Origin: Gammaproteobacteria bacterium
GTDB lineage: Bacteria > Pseudomonadota > Gammaproteobacteria > Nevskiales > Nevskiaceae
DNA length: 64,000 nt
Reading direction: 5' to 3'
Assembly (NCBI GenBank): GCA_016182805.1
Contig: JACPFV010000011.1
Location: forward strand, 30,704-94,703
The notes under the pieces are model-generated. The model made no database searches. It saw only the letters and a program-made list of their open reading frames with translations, and had not been told where the DNA came from. This document shows positions 19,837 through 28,438 of the stretch, piece after piece (within the stretch, counting starts at the first letter, position 1; each line of letters begins with the position of its first letter). Both the position numbers and the translations under genes were made by a program.

Positions 19837-20361
19837 CTAGAACGGCAGCCCGTGCGCCCCGGCGCCCATGAACAGCAGCATCGGCAGCGACAGCATGGCG
19901 TTGGTGCGCGACGCGAGAAACGCGGTGCGGCGCGCCTTGGCCTTTTCCTCGTCGGTGGCCGGGACCAGGCCCAGCACCTTCTTCTGGTTCGGCCAGATCA
20001 GGACCCAGACGTTGAACAGCATGATCGTGCCGAGCCAGGCGCCCATGCCGATGGTGGCGTGCTGGACGCTGCCGGTCGTCAGGCCCAGCGCGAAGGCGTT
20101 GATGAAGCCCAGGTGCGGCGCCATGGCCAGGTACAGCGCGCCGGACAGCCAGGTCACGGCGGCGCCCATGCGGAACCACAGCAGCGCGCGCGGCGCGACG
20201 TACTTGCCGATGGCGGCGCCGCCCGGCCCGCCCTTGTCGGCGGCCGCCTCGGCCAGCGCCGGGATCTGCACGAAGTTGAAGTAGTACAGCAGGCCGATCC
20301 ACAGGACGCCGGACACCAGGTGCAGCCAGCGGTCGAGCGAAGCAATCAATTCCATGAACAT
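19837..20361 (-). CDS. PuuD-like integral membrane protein (urate oxidase N-domain type)
   Basis: A 174-residue membrane protein with four or five hydrophobic segments (HLVSGVLWIGLLYYFNFVQIP; WLSGALYLAM; ATIGMGAWLGTIMLFNVWVLIWP; the C-terminal LSLPMLLFMGAGAHG). It resembles the membrane domain of PuuD urate hydroxylases but lacks their C-terminal cytochrome c domain (no CxxCH), so urate oxidation should not be assumed. A conserved WPNQKKVLG segment follows the third helix. Ribosome site AGGGGGG sits one base from the ATG at 20361 and seven from the ATG at 20355, so the latter may be the true start. It follows the 31-residue miniprotein by 28 bases and ends at a strong terminator. Confidence 0.78.
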   Translation of the reverse strand: MFMELIASLDRWLHLVSGVLWIGLLYYFNFVQIPALAEAAADKGGPGGAAIGKYVAPRALLWFRMGAAVTWLSGALYLAMAPHLGFINAFALGLTTGSVQHATIGMGAWLGTIMLFNVWVLIWPNQKKVLGLVPATDEEKAKARRTAFLASRTNAMLSLPMLLFMGAGAHGLPF

Positions 20362-20389
20362 TCCCCCCTTTCCTGTCGTGAGCGGCGCG

Positions 20390-20485
20390 TCAGGTGCCGA
20401 CCAGCGCCTTGATGACGAACGTCAGCGCGAGCGCCAGCACGACGCCTGCGATCAGAGTGCCCTTGATGGTTTCCAGCGGATTCAT
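20390..20485 (-). CDS. 31-residue membrane miniprotein
   Basis: The frame encodes MNPLETIKGTLIAG and a hydrophobic stretch ending FVIKALVGT, a single membrane helix of about 18 residues with one Lys on each side. AAAGAGGGG, overlapping the stop of the preceding gene, gives a good ribosome site eight bases before the ATG. The gene sits in the 140-base gap between the ELWxxDGT gene and the PuuD-like gene on the same strand, so all three could be one transcript. Composition and position support a real small gene, perhaps a partner or assembly factor of the PuuD-like protein. No homologue is recalled. Confidence 0.62.
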   Translation of the reverse strand: MNPLETIKGTLIAGVVLALALTFVIKALVGT

Positions 20486-20500
20486 CGTTCAATCCCCTCT

Positions 20501-22090
20501 TTAATTGAACTTGCGGAGGGCAGGGAGAATAAAGGAGTGACGCCGGGAGTTCAACGTGTTGCAGCGCAGCAACAGCAGGCCGGCGAACAGCAGGGCCAGG
20601 CCCGGATCGAGCGCGCCGCCGCCGCCGCCGCCGCCGCTGCCCGACACCTTGCCGGTGAGGTCGTCCAGCGACAGGAGCTGCCGCGGCTTGCCGCCGTCGG
20701 CGGTCGGATCGTCGATGACCCACAGGCCGCGGCGGGTGTAGTACTCCGTGGTGTCGGAGCTGCGGCGCGAAAACACCTCGGTGGTCCAGAAGTAGAGCTT
20801 GCCGCCGACCGCGCTCAGCTTGCTCGGCTTGGAGTCGCCGCTGCCTTCGACGAGGTCCTTGACCAGCGCCGCGGTCGTGCCGTCGGTGCTCCACAGCTCG
20901 GTGCCGTGCTCGCCGTCGTTGGCGCTGAAGAACAGCCGGTCGCCGCCGCTCACCTTGACGAACGCCGAAATGGCGGACGGGGTGGTGGAGTTCTTGCGGA
21001 TGTCCTCGATCTGCGTCGCCTTCGGCCCCGGCGCCTGGTAGCGCCAAAGCTCCGGGCCGGTGGTGCCGTCGTTGGCGGCGAAGACGAGCGCGCCGCCGAG
21101 TTCCGCCGGCGCGAACCCGGACAGCGAGCTGGCGACCGACGCGACGTCGGGCCGGATGTTGTCCGCCTGCCGGGCGCCGGTCTCGTCGGCAGCCCACAGC
21201 TCGAAGCCGGAAGCGTCGTCGTACGCCGCGAAATAGATCGTCGACCCCACCGCGGCGAGGCCGAACGGAACCTCGTACGTCAGCAACTCGGTCGGCTGTT
21301 CCATCACCTCGGCGATTTCCGCGCCGTCGAATCGCCAGAGCCGGGAGTCGCCGCCGAAGTACAGCGGAGCGTCCTCGCCGCTGCCCGCGACGGTCAGCGT
21401 ACCCGGGTTCTGCGGCAGCTCGTCGCCGGCAAGGGCCTCCGGCGCGCCTTCGCCCTGGATCCGATAGACGCGCTTGCCGTCCCCGGCGCTGGCGGTGAAG
21501 TACAAGGTCGAGCCGGCCGCGACCAGGTCGGCTGGCGTGGAGGGCGGGCCGCCTTCGTTGATGTCGATCAGGGTCGGCGCCGCGACGCCGTCGGTGTAGT
21601 ACAGCTCCTGGCCGTTGGCGGCGGTCGCCACGAAGTAGAGGCGGCCGCCGGCGACGGCGAACTGCTGCGGAAACGAGCTGGCTGGGCCGCCGTTGATGCC
21701 GGCCTCGGTGAACATCCGCGTGCCCGCGGCGGTGCCGTCCGAGACCCACAGCTCGGAGCCGTTGGTGCCGTCGTTGGCGGCGAAGAACAGCAAGGTCCGG
21801 TCGCCCACCTGCATCCGCGTGAAGCCGCCGGGGTTGGACGACTCGGAGTCGGCGGAGTCGGCTTCCGGCCGGATGTTCTTGAGCATGCAGGTCGCGGTGC
21901 CGTCGCTGGCCCACAGCTCGGTGCCGGTGTTGTTGTCGTCGTCGGCCTCGGCGAAGAAGTAGGTCTGCGCGACGTCGAACGCGGCGGCGTCCGCGCAGGC
22001 CGCGGCATGCGACTGGCCCGGCAGGAGCAGGAGGGTGGAAAAAAGCGATGCAAAGGCGCCGAAGGCGCGCCCGGAGCGCGGATTGAGCAT
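20501..22090 (-). CDS. ELWxxDGT-repeat surface protein with C-terminal anchor
   Basis: A 529-residue exported protein. The signal peptide covers about residues 1-30 (LFSTLLLLPGQSHAAA). The mature part consists of about ten propeller-like repeats, several with the signature ELW-x-x-DGT: TELWASDGTA, SELWVSDGTAAGT, FELWAADETG, TELWSTDGTT. The C-terminus has a run of seven glycines, then ALDPGLALLFAGLLLLRC, a tripartite Gly-hydrophobic-basic signal like the GlyGly-CTERM type that rhombosortase processes. The tail after it is longer than usual (about 20 residues). The protein is probably displayed on the cell surface; its ligand is unknown. It is transcribed divergently from grxD and may lead the miniprotein/PuuD-like operon. 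Confidence 0.85.
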   Translation of the reverse strand: MLNPRSGRAFGAFASLFSTLLLLPGQSHAAACADAAAFDVAQTYFFAEADDDNNTGTELWASDGTATCMLKNIRPEADSADSESSNPGGFTRMQVGDRTLLFFAANDGTNGSELWVSDGTAAGTRMFTEAGINGGPASSFPQQFAVAGGRLYFVATAANGQELYYTDGVAAPTLIDINEGGPPSTPADLVAAGSTLYFTASAGDGKRVYRIQGEGAPEALAGDELPQNPGTLTVAGSGEDAPLYFGGDSRLWRFDGAEIAEVMEQPTELLTYEVPFGLAAVGSTIYFAAYDDASGFELWAADETGARQADNIRPDVASVASSLSGFAPAELGGALVFAANDGTTGPELWRYQAPGPKATQIEDIRKNSTTPSAISAFVKVSGGDRLFFSANDGEHGTELWSTDGTTAALVKDLVEGSGDSKPSKLSAVGGKLYFWTTEVFSRRSSDTTEYYTRRGLWVIDDPTADGGKPRQLLSLDDLTGKVSGSGGGGGGGALDPGLALLFAGLLLLRCNTLNSRRHSFILPALRKFN

Positions 22091-22159
22091 GGATCGGGAC
22101 GGTTATGAGTCTTTTGCGAGGGGCGAACAATAGCCGAAAAATCCGCGGTTGCGGAACGG

Positions 22160-22187
22160 TTCCGGGCGGCTCCCGCCGGCGTATAAT
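22160..22187 (+). promoter_or_regulatory. Sigma-70-like promoter of grxD
   Basis: A perfect -10 hexamer TATAAT lies at 22182-22187, 36 bases before the grxD ATG. A weak -35 (TTCCGG, 22160-22165) is 16 bases upstream. In such GC-rich DNA a perfect TATAAT is unlikely to be chance, but the -35 is poor. Confidence 0.55.
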
Positions 22188-22223
22188 CGCGCCCCCTTCG
22201 AAACCTCCGTCCCCAAGACCGTC

Positions 22224-22547
22224 ATGGACGCCCTGGAACGCATCAAGAAGCAAGTCACCGAGAACCCGGTCATCATCTACATGAAGGGCACGCCCGACTT
22301 TCCGCAGTGCGGCTTCTCGGCGCGCGCGATCGAGGCGCTTAAGAAGTGCGGCGTGGAGTTCGCCTACGTGAACATCTACGAGGACGAGGAGATCTATCGT
22401 GCCCTGCCCAAGTTCGCGAACTGGCCGACTTTCCCGCAGCTCTACGTGAAGGGCGAGCTGATCGGCGGCTGCGACATCACGCTGGACCTGTTCCAGTCCG
22501 GCGAGCTTCAGAAGATGCTCAAGGAAGCGGCGAGCGCGAAGGCCTGA
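22224..22547 (+). CDS. grxD: Monothiol glutaredoxin, CGFS type
   Basis: A 107-residue Grx4-family protein. The active site is C29-G-F-S32 within KGTPDFPQCGFSARAIEAL. The glutathione-binding WPTFPQLYVKGELIGGCDI segment follows. These proteins bind a [2Fe-2S] cluster as a glutathione-ligated dimer and pass it to target proteins or to BolA partners in the cytoplasm. The length is standard. The in-frame region before the ATG at 22224 has no conserved sequence, so that start is preferred. It converges on the DJ-1/PfpI gene with a 66-base gap that contains a palindromic repeat. Confidence 0.94.
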   Translation: MDALERIKKQVTENPVIIYMKGTPDFPQCGFSARAIEALKKCGVEFAYVNIYEDEEIYRALPKFANWPTFPQLYVKGELIGGCDITLDLFQSGELQKMLKEAASAKA

Positions 22548-22572
22548 AGCCCGCTTCGAGCCTCGGTCCCGG

Positions 22573-22612
22573 CCTATGTGGGCCTGCGCCGGGACGAGAC
22601 GCGCTCTATGCG
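22573..22612. repeat. REP-like palindromic repeat, copy A
   Basis: The 40-base element CCTATGTGGGCCT-N3-CCGGGAC-N5-GCGCTCTATGCG lies one base beyond the stop of the DJ-1 gene. With the flanking GTCCCGGC (22566-22573) the CCGGGAC arm forms an 8-bp hairpin. A second copy with identical spacing is at 58326-58365, also at the 3' end of a minus-strand gene. Confidence 0.6.
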
Positions 22613-22613
22613 A

Positions 22614-23171
22614 TCAGGCGTCCGTCTCCATCGGCGCCAGCATCGCGCCGCCGACCTGCTGCGCCTTCTCTTCCCCGCACAGCAGCTCGACCAGCTTGAG
22701 CGCGAAGGCGATGGCGGTCGCCGGCGACTGGCTCGTCACGCAGTGGCCGTCCACCACCACCGGCTGGTCGACGTAGCGCGGCAGGTGCTCCTTGAAGCTG
22801 GGGTAGCAGGTGGCGCGCTTGCCTTCGAGCAGGCCGTGCTGGGCCAGCACCAGCGCCGGCGAGGCGCAGATCGCGGCATACAGCCGACGCGTCGAGCGCT
22901 GTTCCTTGAGCTTGTCGATCAGCGGCGCGTGCTTGTGGAAGGCGGCGGCGCCGGCGCTGCCGCCGGGCAGGGCGATGAGGTCGAAAGTCTCCTTGCGCAG
23001 CTCGGCGAACGGCGCGTCGGCGGTGAGCCGGCAGCCGCGCGCGCAGGTGACGGTCGGTTCGCGCTCGATGCTGGCTACGGTCACTTCCACCTGCGCGCGG
23101 CGCAGCACGTCGACGATCGTGACCGTCTCGATATCCTCGACGCCGTTGGCGATGGGGACGAGGGCTTTCAT
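22614..23171 (-). CDS. yajL: DJ-1/PfpI family protein (YajL-like)
   Basis: A 185-residue protein of the DJ-1 superfamily, matching enteric YajL in length and layout. The start [16 protein letters not shown] carries the conserved Glu (about E15) that contacts the reactive thiol. [12 protein letters not shown] forms the oxyanion loop and the nucleophile is C102 in [12 protein letters not shown]. Family members act in oxidative stress protection and are reported as protein chaperones or deglycases; the exact activity is disputed. The ATG at 23171 has GAGGAG upstream. It is transcribed divergently from icd (136-base spacer) and converges on grxD. Confidence 0.88.
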   Translation of the reverse strand: MKALVPIANGVEDIETVTIVDVLRRAQVEVTVASIEREPTVTCARGCRLTADAPFAELRKETFDLIALPGGSAGAAAFHKHAPLIDKLKEQRSTRRLYAAICASPALVLAQHGLLEGKRATCYPSFKEHLPRYVDQPVVVDGHCVTSQSPATAIAFALKLVELLCGEEKAQQVGGAMLAPMETDA

Positions 23172-23307
23172 GGCAATCTCCTCGATCTTTCCGTTCAATA
23201 GGATAACGCCGGTTGTCACCGTACGGCCGCCGTTCCGCGATAGAATCCGCACCCTTGAACGATCCGACCACGGCGCGCCGCGCCGTTCCAGAACTAGGGA
23301 GAAGCGA

Positions 23308-25065
23308 ATGTATCGCCACATCAAGGTGCCCACCACGGGCGAGAAGGTCCGCGTCGTCAACGGCAAGCTGCACGTGCCGGACCAGCCGGTCATCGGCTAC
23401 GTCGAGGGCGACGGCATCGGCCCCGACATCACCAAGGCCTGCCTGCGCATCTGGGATGCGGCGGTCGCCAAGGCCTACGGCGGCAAGCGCAAGATCCACT
23501 GGTGCGAGACCTTCCTCGGCGAGAAGGCCGCCGGCCTGTACGACGGCAACTACTGCCCGGACGAGACGCTGCACGCCCTCAAGGACCTGGTGGTCTCGAT
23601 CAAGGGCCCGCTGACCACGCCGGTGGGCGGCGGCTTCCGCTCGCTCAACGTCGCGCTGCGCCAGGACCTCGACCTGTACGCCTGCGTGCGCCCGGTCAAG
23701 CACTACGCCGGCGTGCCGTCGCCGCTAAAGCAGCCGGGCAAGGTGGACGTGGTCATCTTCCGCGAGAACACCGAGGACGTGTACGCCGGCATCGAGTACA
23801 AGGCCGGCTCGCCGGAAAACGACAAGGTCACGAAGTTCCTGCGCGAGGAGATGAAGGCGCGCTTCTTCGACGGCTCCGGCATCGGCATCAAGCCGATCTC
23901 CGCGTTCGGCACCAAGCGCCTGGTGCGCAAGGCGATCCAGTACGCGGTGGACAACGGCCGCGAATCGGTGACGCTGGTGCACAAGGGCAACATCATGAAG
24001 TTCACCGAGGGCGCGTTCCGCAACTGGGGCTATGAGGTTGCGCGCGAGGAGTTCGGCAACGTCACGATCACCGAGGAGCAGCTCTACGCCGAGTACAAGG
24101 GCAAGCAGCCCGAGGGCAAGATCGTCATCAAGGACCGCATCGCCGACATCATGTTCCAGATGATGCTGCTGCGGCCGGACGAGTTCGACGTCATCGCCAC
24201 GCCGAACCTGAACGGCGACTACCTGTCCGACGCGATCGCCGCCGAAGTGGGCGGCATGGGCATCGCGCCCGGCGCCAACATCGCCGACAACATCGCGGTG
24301 TTCGAGGCGACCCACGGCACCGCGCCCAAGTACGCCAACCTCAACAAGGTCAATCCCGGCTCGTTGCTGTTCTCCGGCGTGATGATGCTCGAGTACATGG
24401 GCTGGAAGGAGGCCGCGGACCTGATCTCGCTGGCCTATCCGGACGTCGTCTCCGACGGCATCGTCACCTACGACTTCGCGCGCCAGATCGACGGCGCCAG
24501 GGAAGTCGGCACCAGCCAGTTCGCCGACGCGCTGATCGAGCGCATCCAGGGCGGCATCGACCTGGAGGCCAAGCGCCGCGCCCAGCAGGAGCAGCTCGTC
24601 AAGGAGCGCAAGCAGCGCGAAATCCGCCGCCTGCTCCAGCCGATGGAGGAGATGATGTCCACCGGCCGCCGTCCGCAGACCGTCGGCGACCTCATGACCC
24701 GCTCGCTCATCACCGTCACCGACGAGGAGACCGTGGAGAGCGCCATGCACGTCATGCAGGACAACGGCGTGAGCTGCGTCGTGGTCGAGCCGAACAAGAA
24801 GGGCGAGTGGGGCATCATGACCCGGCGCGACATCGTCACCAAGATCGTGCACGCCAACAAGAACCCGGCGACGCAGAAGGTCAAGGACGTGGCCAGCCGG
24901 CCGCTGTTCTCGGTGCCGGCGGAAACCACGATCCGCGAGGCCTCGCGCATCCTGGCCGACCGCAACTTCAGCCGCCTGGCGATCGCGCAGGGCGACCGCA
25001 TCATCGGCATCGTCACCGAGACCGACATCTTCGGCTCGGTCGAGCGCTTCGGCTGGCTGGAGTGA
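23308..25065 (+). CDS. icd: NADP-isocitrate dehydrogenase fused to a C-terminal CBS-domain pair
   Basis: A 585-residue protein. Residues 1 to about 413 are a complete bacterial isocitrate dehydrogenase (EC 1.1.1.42): [10 protein letters not shown] with Ser112, the residue AceK phosphorylates in E. coli Icd; the [10 protein letters not shown] loop; [13 protein letters not shown]; and the NADP-specificity residues K341, Y342, V348, Y388 and R392. A charged helical linker (about 414-455) leads to two CBS motifs: [13 protein letters not shown]...[18 protein letters not shown] (457-515) and [12 protein letters not shown]...[13 protein letters not shown] (525-578). Standard enzymes end at about 416 residues. 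The CBS pair probably binds an adenine nucleotide, adding allosteric control to the TCA cycle; that is inference. Ribosome site AGGGAGA precedes the ATG. The next gene starts inside the stop codon. Confidence 0.95.
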   Translation: MYRHIKVPTTGEKVRVVNGKLHVPDQPVIGYVEGDGIGPDITKACLRIWDAAVAKAYGGKRKIHWCETFLGEKAAGLYDGNYCPDETLHALKDLVVSIKGPLTTPVGGGFRSLNVALRQDLDLYACVRPVKHYAGVPSPLKQPGKVDVVIFRENTEDVYAGIEYKAGSPENDKVTKFLREEMKARFFDGSGIGIKPISAFGTKRLVRKAIQYAVDNGRESVTLVHKGNIMKFTEGAFRNWGYEVAREEFGNVTITEEQLYAEYKGKQPEGKIVIKDRIADIMFQMMLLRPDEFDVIATPNLNGDYLSDAIAAEVGGMGIAPGANIADNIAVFEATHGTAPKYANLNKVNPGSLLFSGVMMLEYMGWKEAADLISLAYPDVVSDGIVTYDFARQIDGAREVGTSQFADALIERIQGGIDLEAKRRAQQEQLVKERKQREIRRLLQPMEEMMSTGRRPQTVGDLMTRSLITVTDEETVESAMHVMQDNGVSCVVVEPNKKGEWGIMTRRDIVTKIVHANKNPATQKVKDVASRPLFSVPAETTIREASRILADRNFSRLAIAQGDRIIGIVTETDIFGSVERFGWLE

Positions 25066-25928
25066 CAGCAGGGGCCGGGAGCCAGGGTCCGGGGGCGGGG
25101 GAACACCCCGTCCCCCCACCCCCGACCTCCGTCCCGAAGCCCGACGCGGCTTTCAGCCGCGTCGGGCTTTTTGTCATCGGCGACGAGATCCTGTCGGGCA
25201 AGCGACAGGACAAGCATCTGCCCAAAGCGATCGAGTTGCTCCGCGCTCGCGGGGCGAGCCTGTCCTGGGCGCAGTTCCTGCCGGACGACGAGGCCGCCAT
25301 CGCGGCGGCGATCGGCGCCAGCCGGGCGCGCGGCGACGTGGTGCTGTCCTGCGGCGGCATCGGCGCCACGCCGGACGACTGCACGCGCCAGGCGGCGGCG
25401 CGCGCCTTCGGCGTGCCGCTGACGCGCCATGCGGAGGCGCAGCGCCTGATCGAGCGGCAGTACGGCGTGCAGGCCCACCCGCATCGCGTGCTGATGGCGG
25501 ACTTCCCGCAGGGCGCCGGCCTGATCCCCAATCCGGTCAACCGCGTCGCCGGCTTCTTCCTGGAGCGGCACTACTTCGTGCCCGGTTTCCCGGAAATGGC
25601 CTGGCCGATGCTGGAGTGGGTGCTCGACACTGAGTGCCGCGACTTGCACCGGAGCGATCCGCCGGTGGAGTACACGCTGCGTGTGCTCGGCACCTCTGGC
25701 GAGGCCGACCTGCTGGAGCTTATGCAGGAGCTGCTGCGCATGTTTCCCGGCGTGCGCCTGTCGAGCCTGCCGTTCCGCGGCGACGCGACGCGCCCGCGCC
25801 ACATCGAGTTCGGACTGCGCGGCACGCGGCGCGAGGCGGCGCGGGCGTTCGCGTTCCTGCGCCGGCGCCTCGCGGAGCGGCCCGGAGCGCAGGTCGAAGA
25901 TCTGCGGGCGCCGGGCGCGGCGGAGTAA
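25062..25928 (+). CDS. MoCF-domain (CinA/molybdopterin-binding-like) protein
   Basis: A 288-residue cytoplasmic protein. The conserved core begins at about residue 38 ([17 protein letters not shown]) and continues with [16 protein letters not shown], both typical of the MoaB/Mog/CinA-N fold, then [11 protein letters not shown] and [16 protein letters not shown]. CinA's amidase domain is absent, so its role is unclear; stand-alone relatives are annotated as competence/damage-inducible or molybdopterin-binding proteins. The only canonical in-frame start near the core is a GTG overlapping the icd stop (GTGA), so it appears translationally coupled to icd. That start adds a 36-residue Gly/Pro-rich leader whose DNA contains the icd terminator hairpin. 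The start is therefore the uncertain part. Confidence 0.8.
   Translation: MTAGAGSQGPGAGEHPVPPPPTSVPKPDAAFSRVGLFVIGDEILSGKRQDKHLPKAIELLRARGASLSWAQFLPDDEAAIAAAIGASRARGDVVLSCGGIGATPDDCTRQAAARAFGVPLTRHAEAQRLIERQYGVQAHPHRVLMADFPQGAGLIPNPVNRVAGFFLERHYFVPGFPEMAWPMLEWVLDTECRDLHRSDPPVEYTLRVLGTSGEADLLELMQELLRMFPGVRLSSLPFRGDATRPRHIEFGLRGTRREAARAFAFLRRRLAERPGAQVEDLRAPGAAE
25139..25172 (+). terminator. Strong intrinsic terminator after icd, inside the next reading frame
   Basis: A 12-bp perfect stem, GCCCGACGCGGC with GCCGCGTCGGGC, has a TTTCA loop and is followed by TTTTT. It lies 74 bases after the icd stop. It overlaps codons of about 27-37 of the downstream MoCF gene, so readthrough would be needed to express that gene from the icd promoter. 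Confidence 0.85.
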
Positions 25929-25952
25929 CATGCCGGGGCCACAAGTGCGGGG

Positions 25953-27332
25953 ATGGGCGCGCGCGGCATGAAGCGATTCGAGGTGGGACCGAGGATCTCG
26001 GCGATCTGCGGCATTCTGGTGCTGGCGTGCAGCACGCTGGCGCTGCTCGCCTGGTGGGCGCTGGGGCCCCTGCTCGGCGGGTTGCAGCAGTCCGAGATCC
26101 TGCGTGTGCTGCCGCTGGAGGCGTTCGCCTTCGCGCTCGCCGCCATCGGCCTGCTGTCCTGCGTGGTGGAGACCGGCAAGCTGGCGCGCGTCCTCGCGGT
26201 CGCGGCGGCGCTGTGCCCGGCCATGGTCCTGGTCGAGAGCGTGCTCGGCCTGTCCGGCGGGATCGAAAACCTGTTCGTGCCGGAAAGCTCGCCGCTGACG
26301 CGCCTGGACGCCGTGTCCTGGCGGCCGGGCCCGCAGACCAGCGTGAGCCTGCTGCTGTACGGCGCGGCGCTGTGGTTCGCCGGCGGCACGCGCGGCGCGC
26401 ACGTCGACACCGCCGACATCCTGGCGCTGGCCAGCCTGTTCCTGCCGGGCATCGCGCTGCTCGGCCACCTGTTCCAGGCGGACGTGCTCTACCAGGGCGG
26501 CAGCCAGCTCGGCGCGGGCATGTCGCTGGCGGTGGCGATCCTGTTCGGGCTGCTCGGCGTCGGCGTGGTGACGCTCAAGGCCGAGGGCGGCCTGCTGGCC
26601 AACGTCCTGGCGCCGACCGCGGGCGGGCAGGTCAGCCGGCGCCTGGTGCCGGCCGCGGTCGTCGTGCCGATCCTGCTGGGCCTGCTGCAACTGCACGCCG
26701 TGGGCCAGCGGCTGATGGACCTGTCGATGGCGCTGGCGATCGCCGTGGGCATCAGCATCCTGGTCTACCTGATCCTGATCCACTGGGTCAGCGTGCTGCT
26801 CGCGCGGCTGGAGGTGCAGCAGGCCGGCGAGAACACGCGGCGCGTGACGCTGGCGCAGGAGGAGGGCATGACCGACGCGCTGACCGGCCTGCTCAACCGC
26901 CGCGGCTGGGAGCACAACCTGGCGAAGAACGAGGAGCGCTGCCGGCGCGAGGGCATCAACGCCTGCGTCGTCGTCATCGACATGGACGGCCTGAAGCAGG
27001 TCAACGACACGCAGGGCCACACCGAGGGCGATGCCCTGATCCGCCGCTGCGCGCAGGCCCTGCGCGGCGCGGCACGGCGCGACGACGTGCTCGCGCGCCT
27101 CGGCGGCGACGAGTTCGCCTATCTCGCCATCGGCTGCGAGCCGCAGCACGCGCACATCGTGGTGCGGCGCCTGTCGCAGGCCATGACCAACGCCAGCGTG
27201 CAGGCGTCCATCGGCTACGCGATGCGCGACCTCAACGCCAGCCTGAAAGGCGCGTTCGACGAGGCCGACCAGGCGATGTACGCGGACAAGCGCCAGCGCA
27301 AGGCGAAGAAGGCCGCGGCGAGCGCCGCTTAG
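25953..27332 (+). CDS. Membrane-bound diguanylate cyclase
   Basis: A 459-residue protein. Residues of about 10-290 contain seven or eight hydrophobic segments forming an uncharacterised membrane sensor. A GGDEF domain follows (about 300-450): DALTGLLNRRGWE, the metal ligands in VIDMDGLKQVND, and the intact signature RLGGDEFAY. An RRDD sequence five residues before GGDEF fits the inhibitory I-site (RxxD). It should make c-di-GMP from two GTP. The ATG at 25968 (MKRFEV) is an alternative start. It abuts the convergent DMT transporter with no spacer between the two stop codons. Confidence 0.88.
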   Translation: MGARGMKRFEVGPRISAICGILVLACSTLALLAWWALGPLLGGLQQSEILRVLPLEAFAFALAAIGLLSCVVETGKLARVLAVAAALCPAMVLVESVLGLSGGIENLFVPESSPLTRLDAVSWRPGPQTSVSLLLYGAALWFAGGTRGAHVDTADILALASLFLPGIALLGHLFQADVLYQGGSQLGAGMSLAVAILFGLLGVGVVTLKAEGGLLANVLAPTAGGQVSRRLVPAAVVVPILLGLLQLHAVGQRLMDLSMALAIAVGISILVYLILIHWVSVLLARLEVQQAGENTRRVTLAQEEGMTDALTGLLNRRGWEHNLAKNEERCRREGINACVVVIDMDGLKQVNDTQGHTEGDALIRRCAQALRGAARRDDVLARLGGDEFAYLAIGCEPQHAHIVVRRLSQAMTNASVQASIGYAMRDLNASLKGAFDEADQAMYADKRQRKAKKAAASAA

Positions 27333-28199
27333 TCACTCCTCCAGCGCCGGCTCGGGCCTTTTCCAGCCCGCCAGCACGCAGCTGCCGACCACCAGCGCCA
27401 TTCCGGCGAGCGACGCCGCGTCCGGGCGCTCGTCCCACAGCAGCCAGCCGATCAGGCCGGCGAAGATCACCGAGGTGTAGGTGAACGGCCCGATGCGCGC
27501 GGCCGCGGCCAGCGCGTACGCGCGCGTCAGGCACAGTTGCCCGACGGTCGCGAAGATGCCGCAGGCGATGAGCAGGAGCAGGATGGTGCCGGTCGGCGCC
27601 TGCCAGGTCCAAGCCAGCGGCACGGCGGAGATCGCCGTGGACAGCAGCGAGAAATAGAACACGATGCGCGTCGCCGGCTCGGTGTCGGAGATGCGGCGGA
27701 TGCTCACCATCGCGCATGCGGCGAACAGGCCCGAAGCCACGCCGACCAGCGCCGCCGGCCGGACGAAGTCCTGCACACCGGGCTTGACGATCAGGGCCAG
27801 GCCGAGCAGGCCCAGGGCCACGGCCGGGAACACCACCGCCGGCGGGCGCTCGCCGATCCACATCCAGGCGATGAAGGGGACGTACAGCGGCGTGCTGTAG
27901 GTCAGCAGCATCGCGGCGGCCAGGTTCAGGTGGGCGATCGCGTAGAAGAAGCAGTACATCGCCAGCACGCCGAAGCCCGCGCGCCACAGGTGGCCGCCGA
28001 GCCTGGCGGTGCGCCAGGCGGCGGCGCCGCCACGCAGCAGCCAGGGCAGCAGCAGGAGCAGGCTGACCGCGCTGCGGAAGAACACCACCATCTCGTTGCC
28101 GACGCCGGCCGACGCGCCCTTGACGCAGGCGGCGGTGAGCGCGAAAGCGGCGGCGGCGGCGACGGCGAGCGCGGCGCCGGCGCGGAGATTCTCGGTCAT
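27333..28199 (-). CDS. DMT-superfamily transporter (EamA type)
   Basis: A 288-residue inner-membrane protein with ten predicted helices in two EamA repeats. The first repeat includes FFRSAVSLLLLLPWLL and the YSTPLYVPFIAWMWIGERPP signature; the second includes CLTRAYALAAAARIGPFTYTSVIFAGLIGWLLWDERPD. Relatives export amino acids, metabolites or nucleotide-type compounds; the substrate here cannot be read. The stop codon touches that of the convergent diguanylate cyclase. The 165-base spacer before the 28364 small frame on the other strand shows no other feature. Confidence 0.88.
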   Translation of the reverse strand: MTENLRAGAALAVAAAAAFALTAACVKGASAGVGNEMVVFFRSAVSLLLLLPWLLRGGAAAWRTARLGGHLWRAGFGVLAMYCFFYAIAHLNLAAAMLLTYSTPLYVPFIAWMWIGERPPAVVFPAVALGLLGLALIVKPGVQDFVRPAALVGVASGLFAACAMVSIRRISDTEPATRIVFYFSLLSTAISAVPLAWTWQAPTGTILLLLIACGIFATVGQLCLTRAYALAAAARIGPFTYTSVIFAGLIGWLLWDERPDAASLAGMALVVGSCVLAGWKRPEPALEE

Positions 28200-28363
28200 C
28201 GGGGAGGGACGGGCGGCGGGCCGCGCATTGTAGCGGAGCGCCGGCCAAGTGCTTATCGGCAAAGGCTAAAGTCCGCCAAAGTCTTAGTGCGAAAAAACCA
28301 CGTGCGGGCCGGGGATGGGCGGCGTAGCCTGCCCCGACATCTTCCACCGCAGGGGACCGCCCG

Positions 28364-28438
28364 ATGCAGTTCCTGTGGATCTTCCCGGCGCCGGATCGCC
28401 CGCGCGGCACGGACCGCAACCGGCAGGTCTGTGTATGA
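28364..28438 (+). CDS. Possible 24-residue leader peptide
   Basis: A short frame encodes MQFLWIFPAPDRPRG and a basic tail ending QVCV. GCAGGGG lies about eight bases before its ATG, and its stop overlaps the start of the receiver gene (ATGA at 28435-28438), the same coupling used by the genes downstream. It may simply load ribosomes for the receiver gene. No homology is recognised and the frame could be fortuitous. Confidence 0.35.
   Translation: MQFLWIFPAPDRPRGTDRNRQVCV

Noticed and set aside
19837..20361. Assigning urate oxidase activity to the PuuD-like protein
   Set aside because: The cytochrome c domain (CxxCH) of PuuD is missing, and no purine catabolism genes are nearby.
25140..25193. 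Non-canonical start (CTG at 25191) for the MoCF gene
   Set aside because: It would remove the conserved VIGDEI motif; the GTG overlapping the icd stop keeps it.
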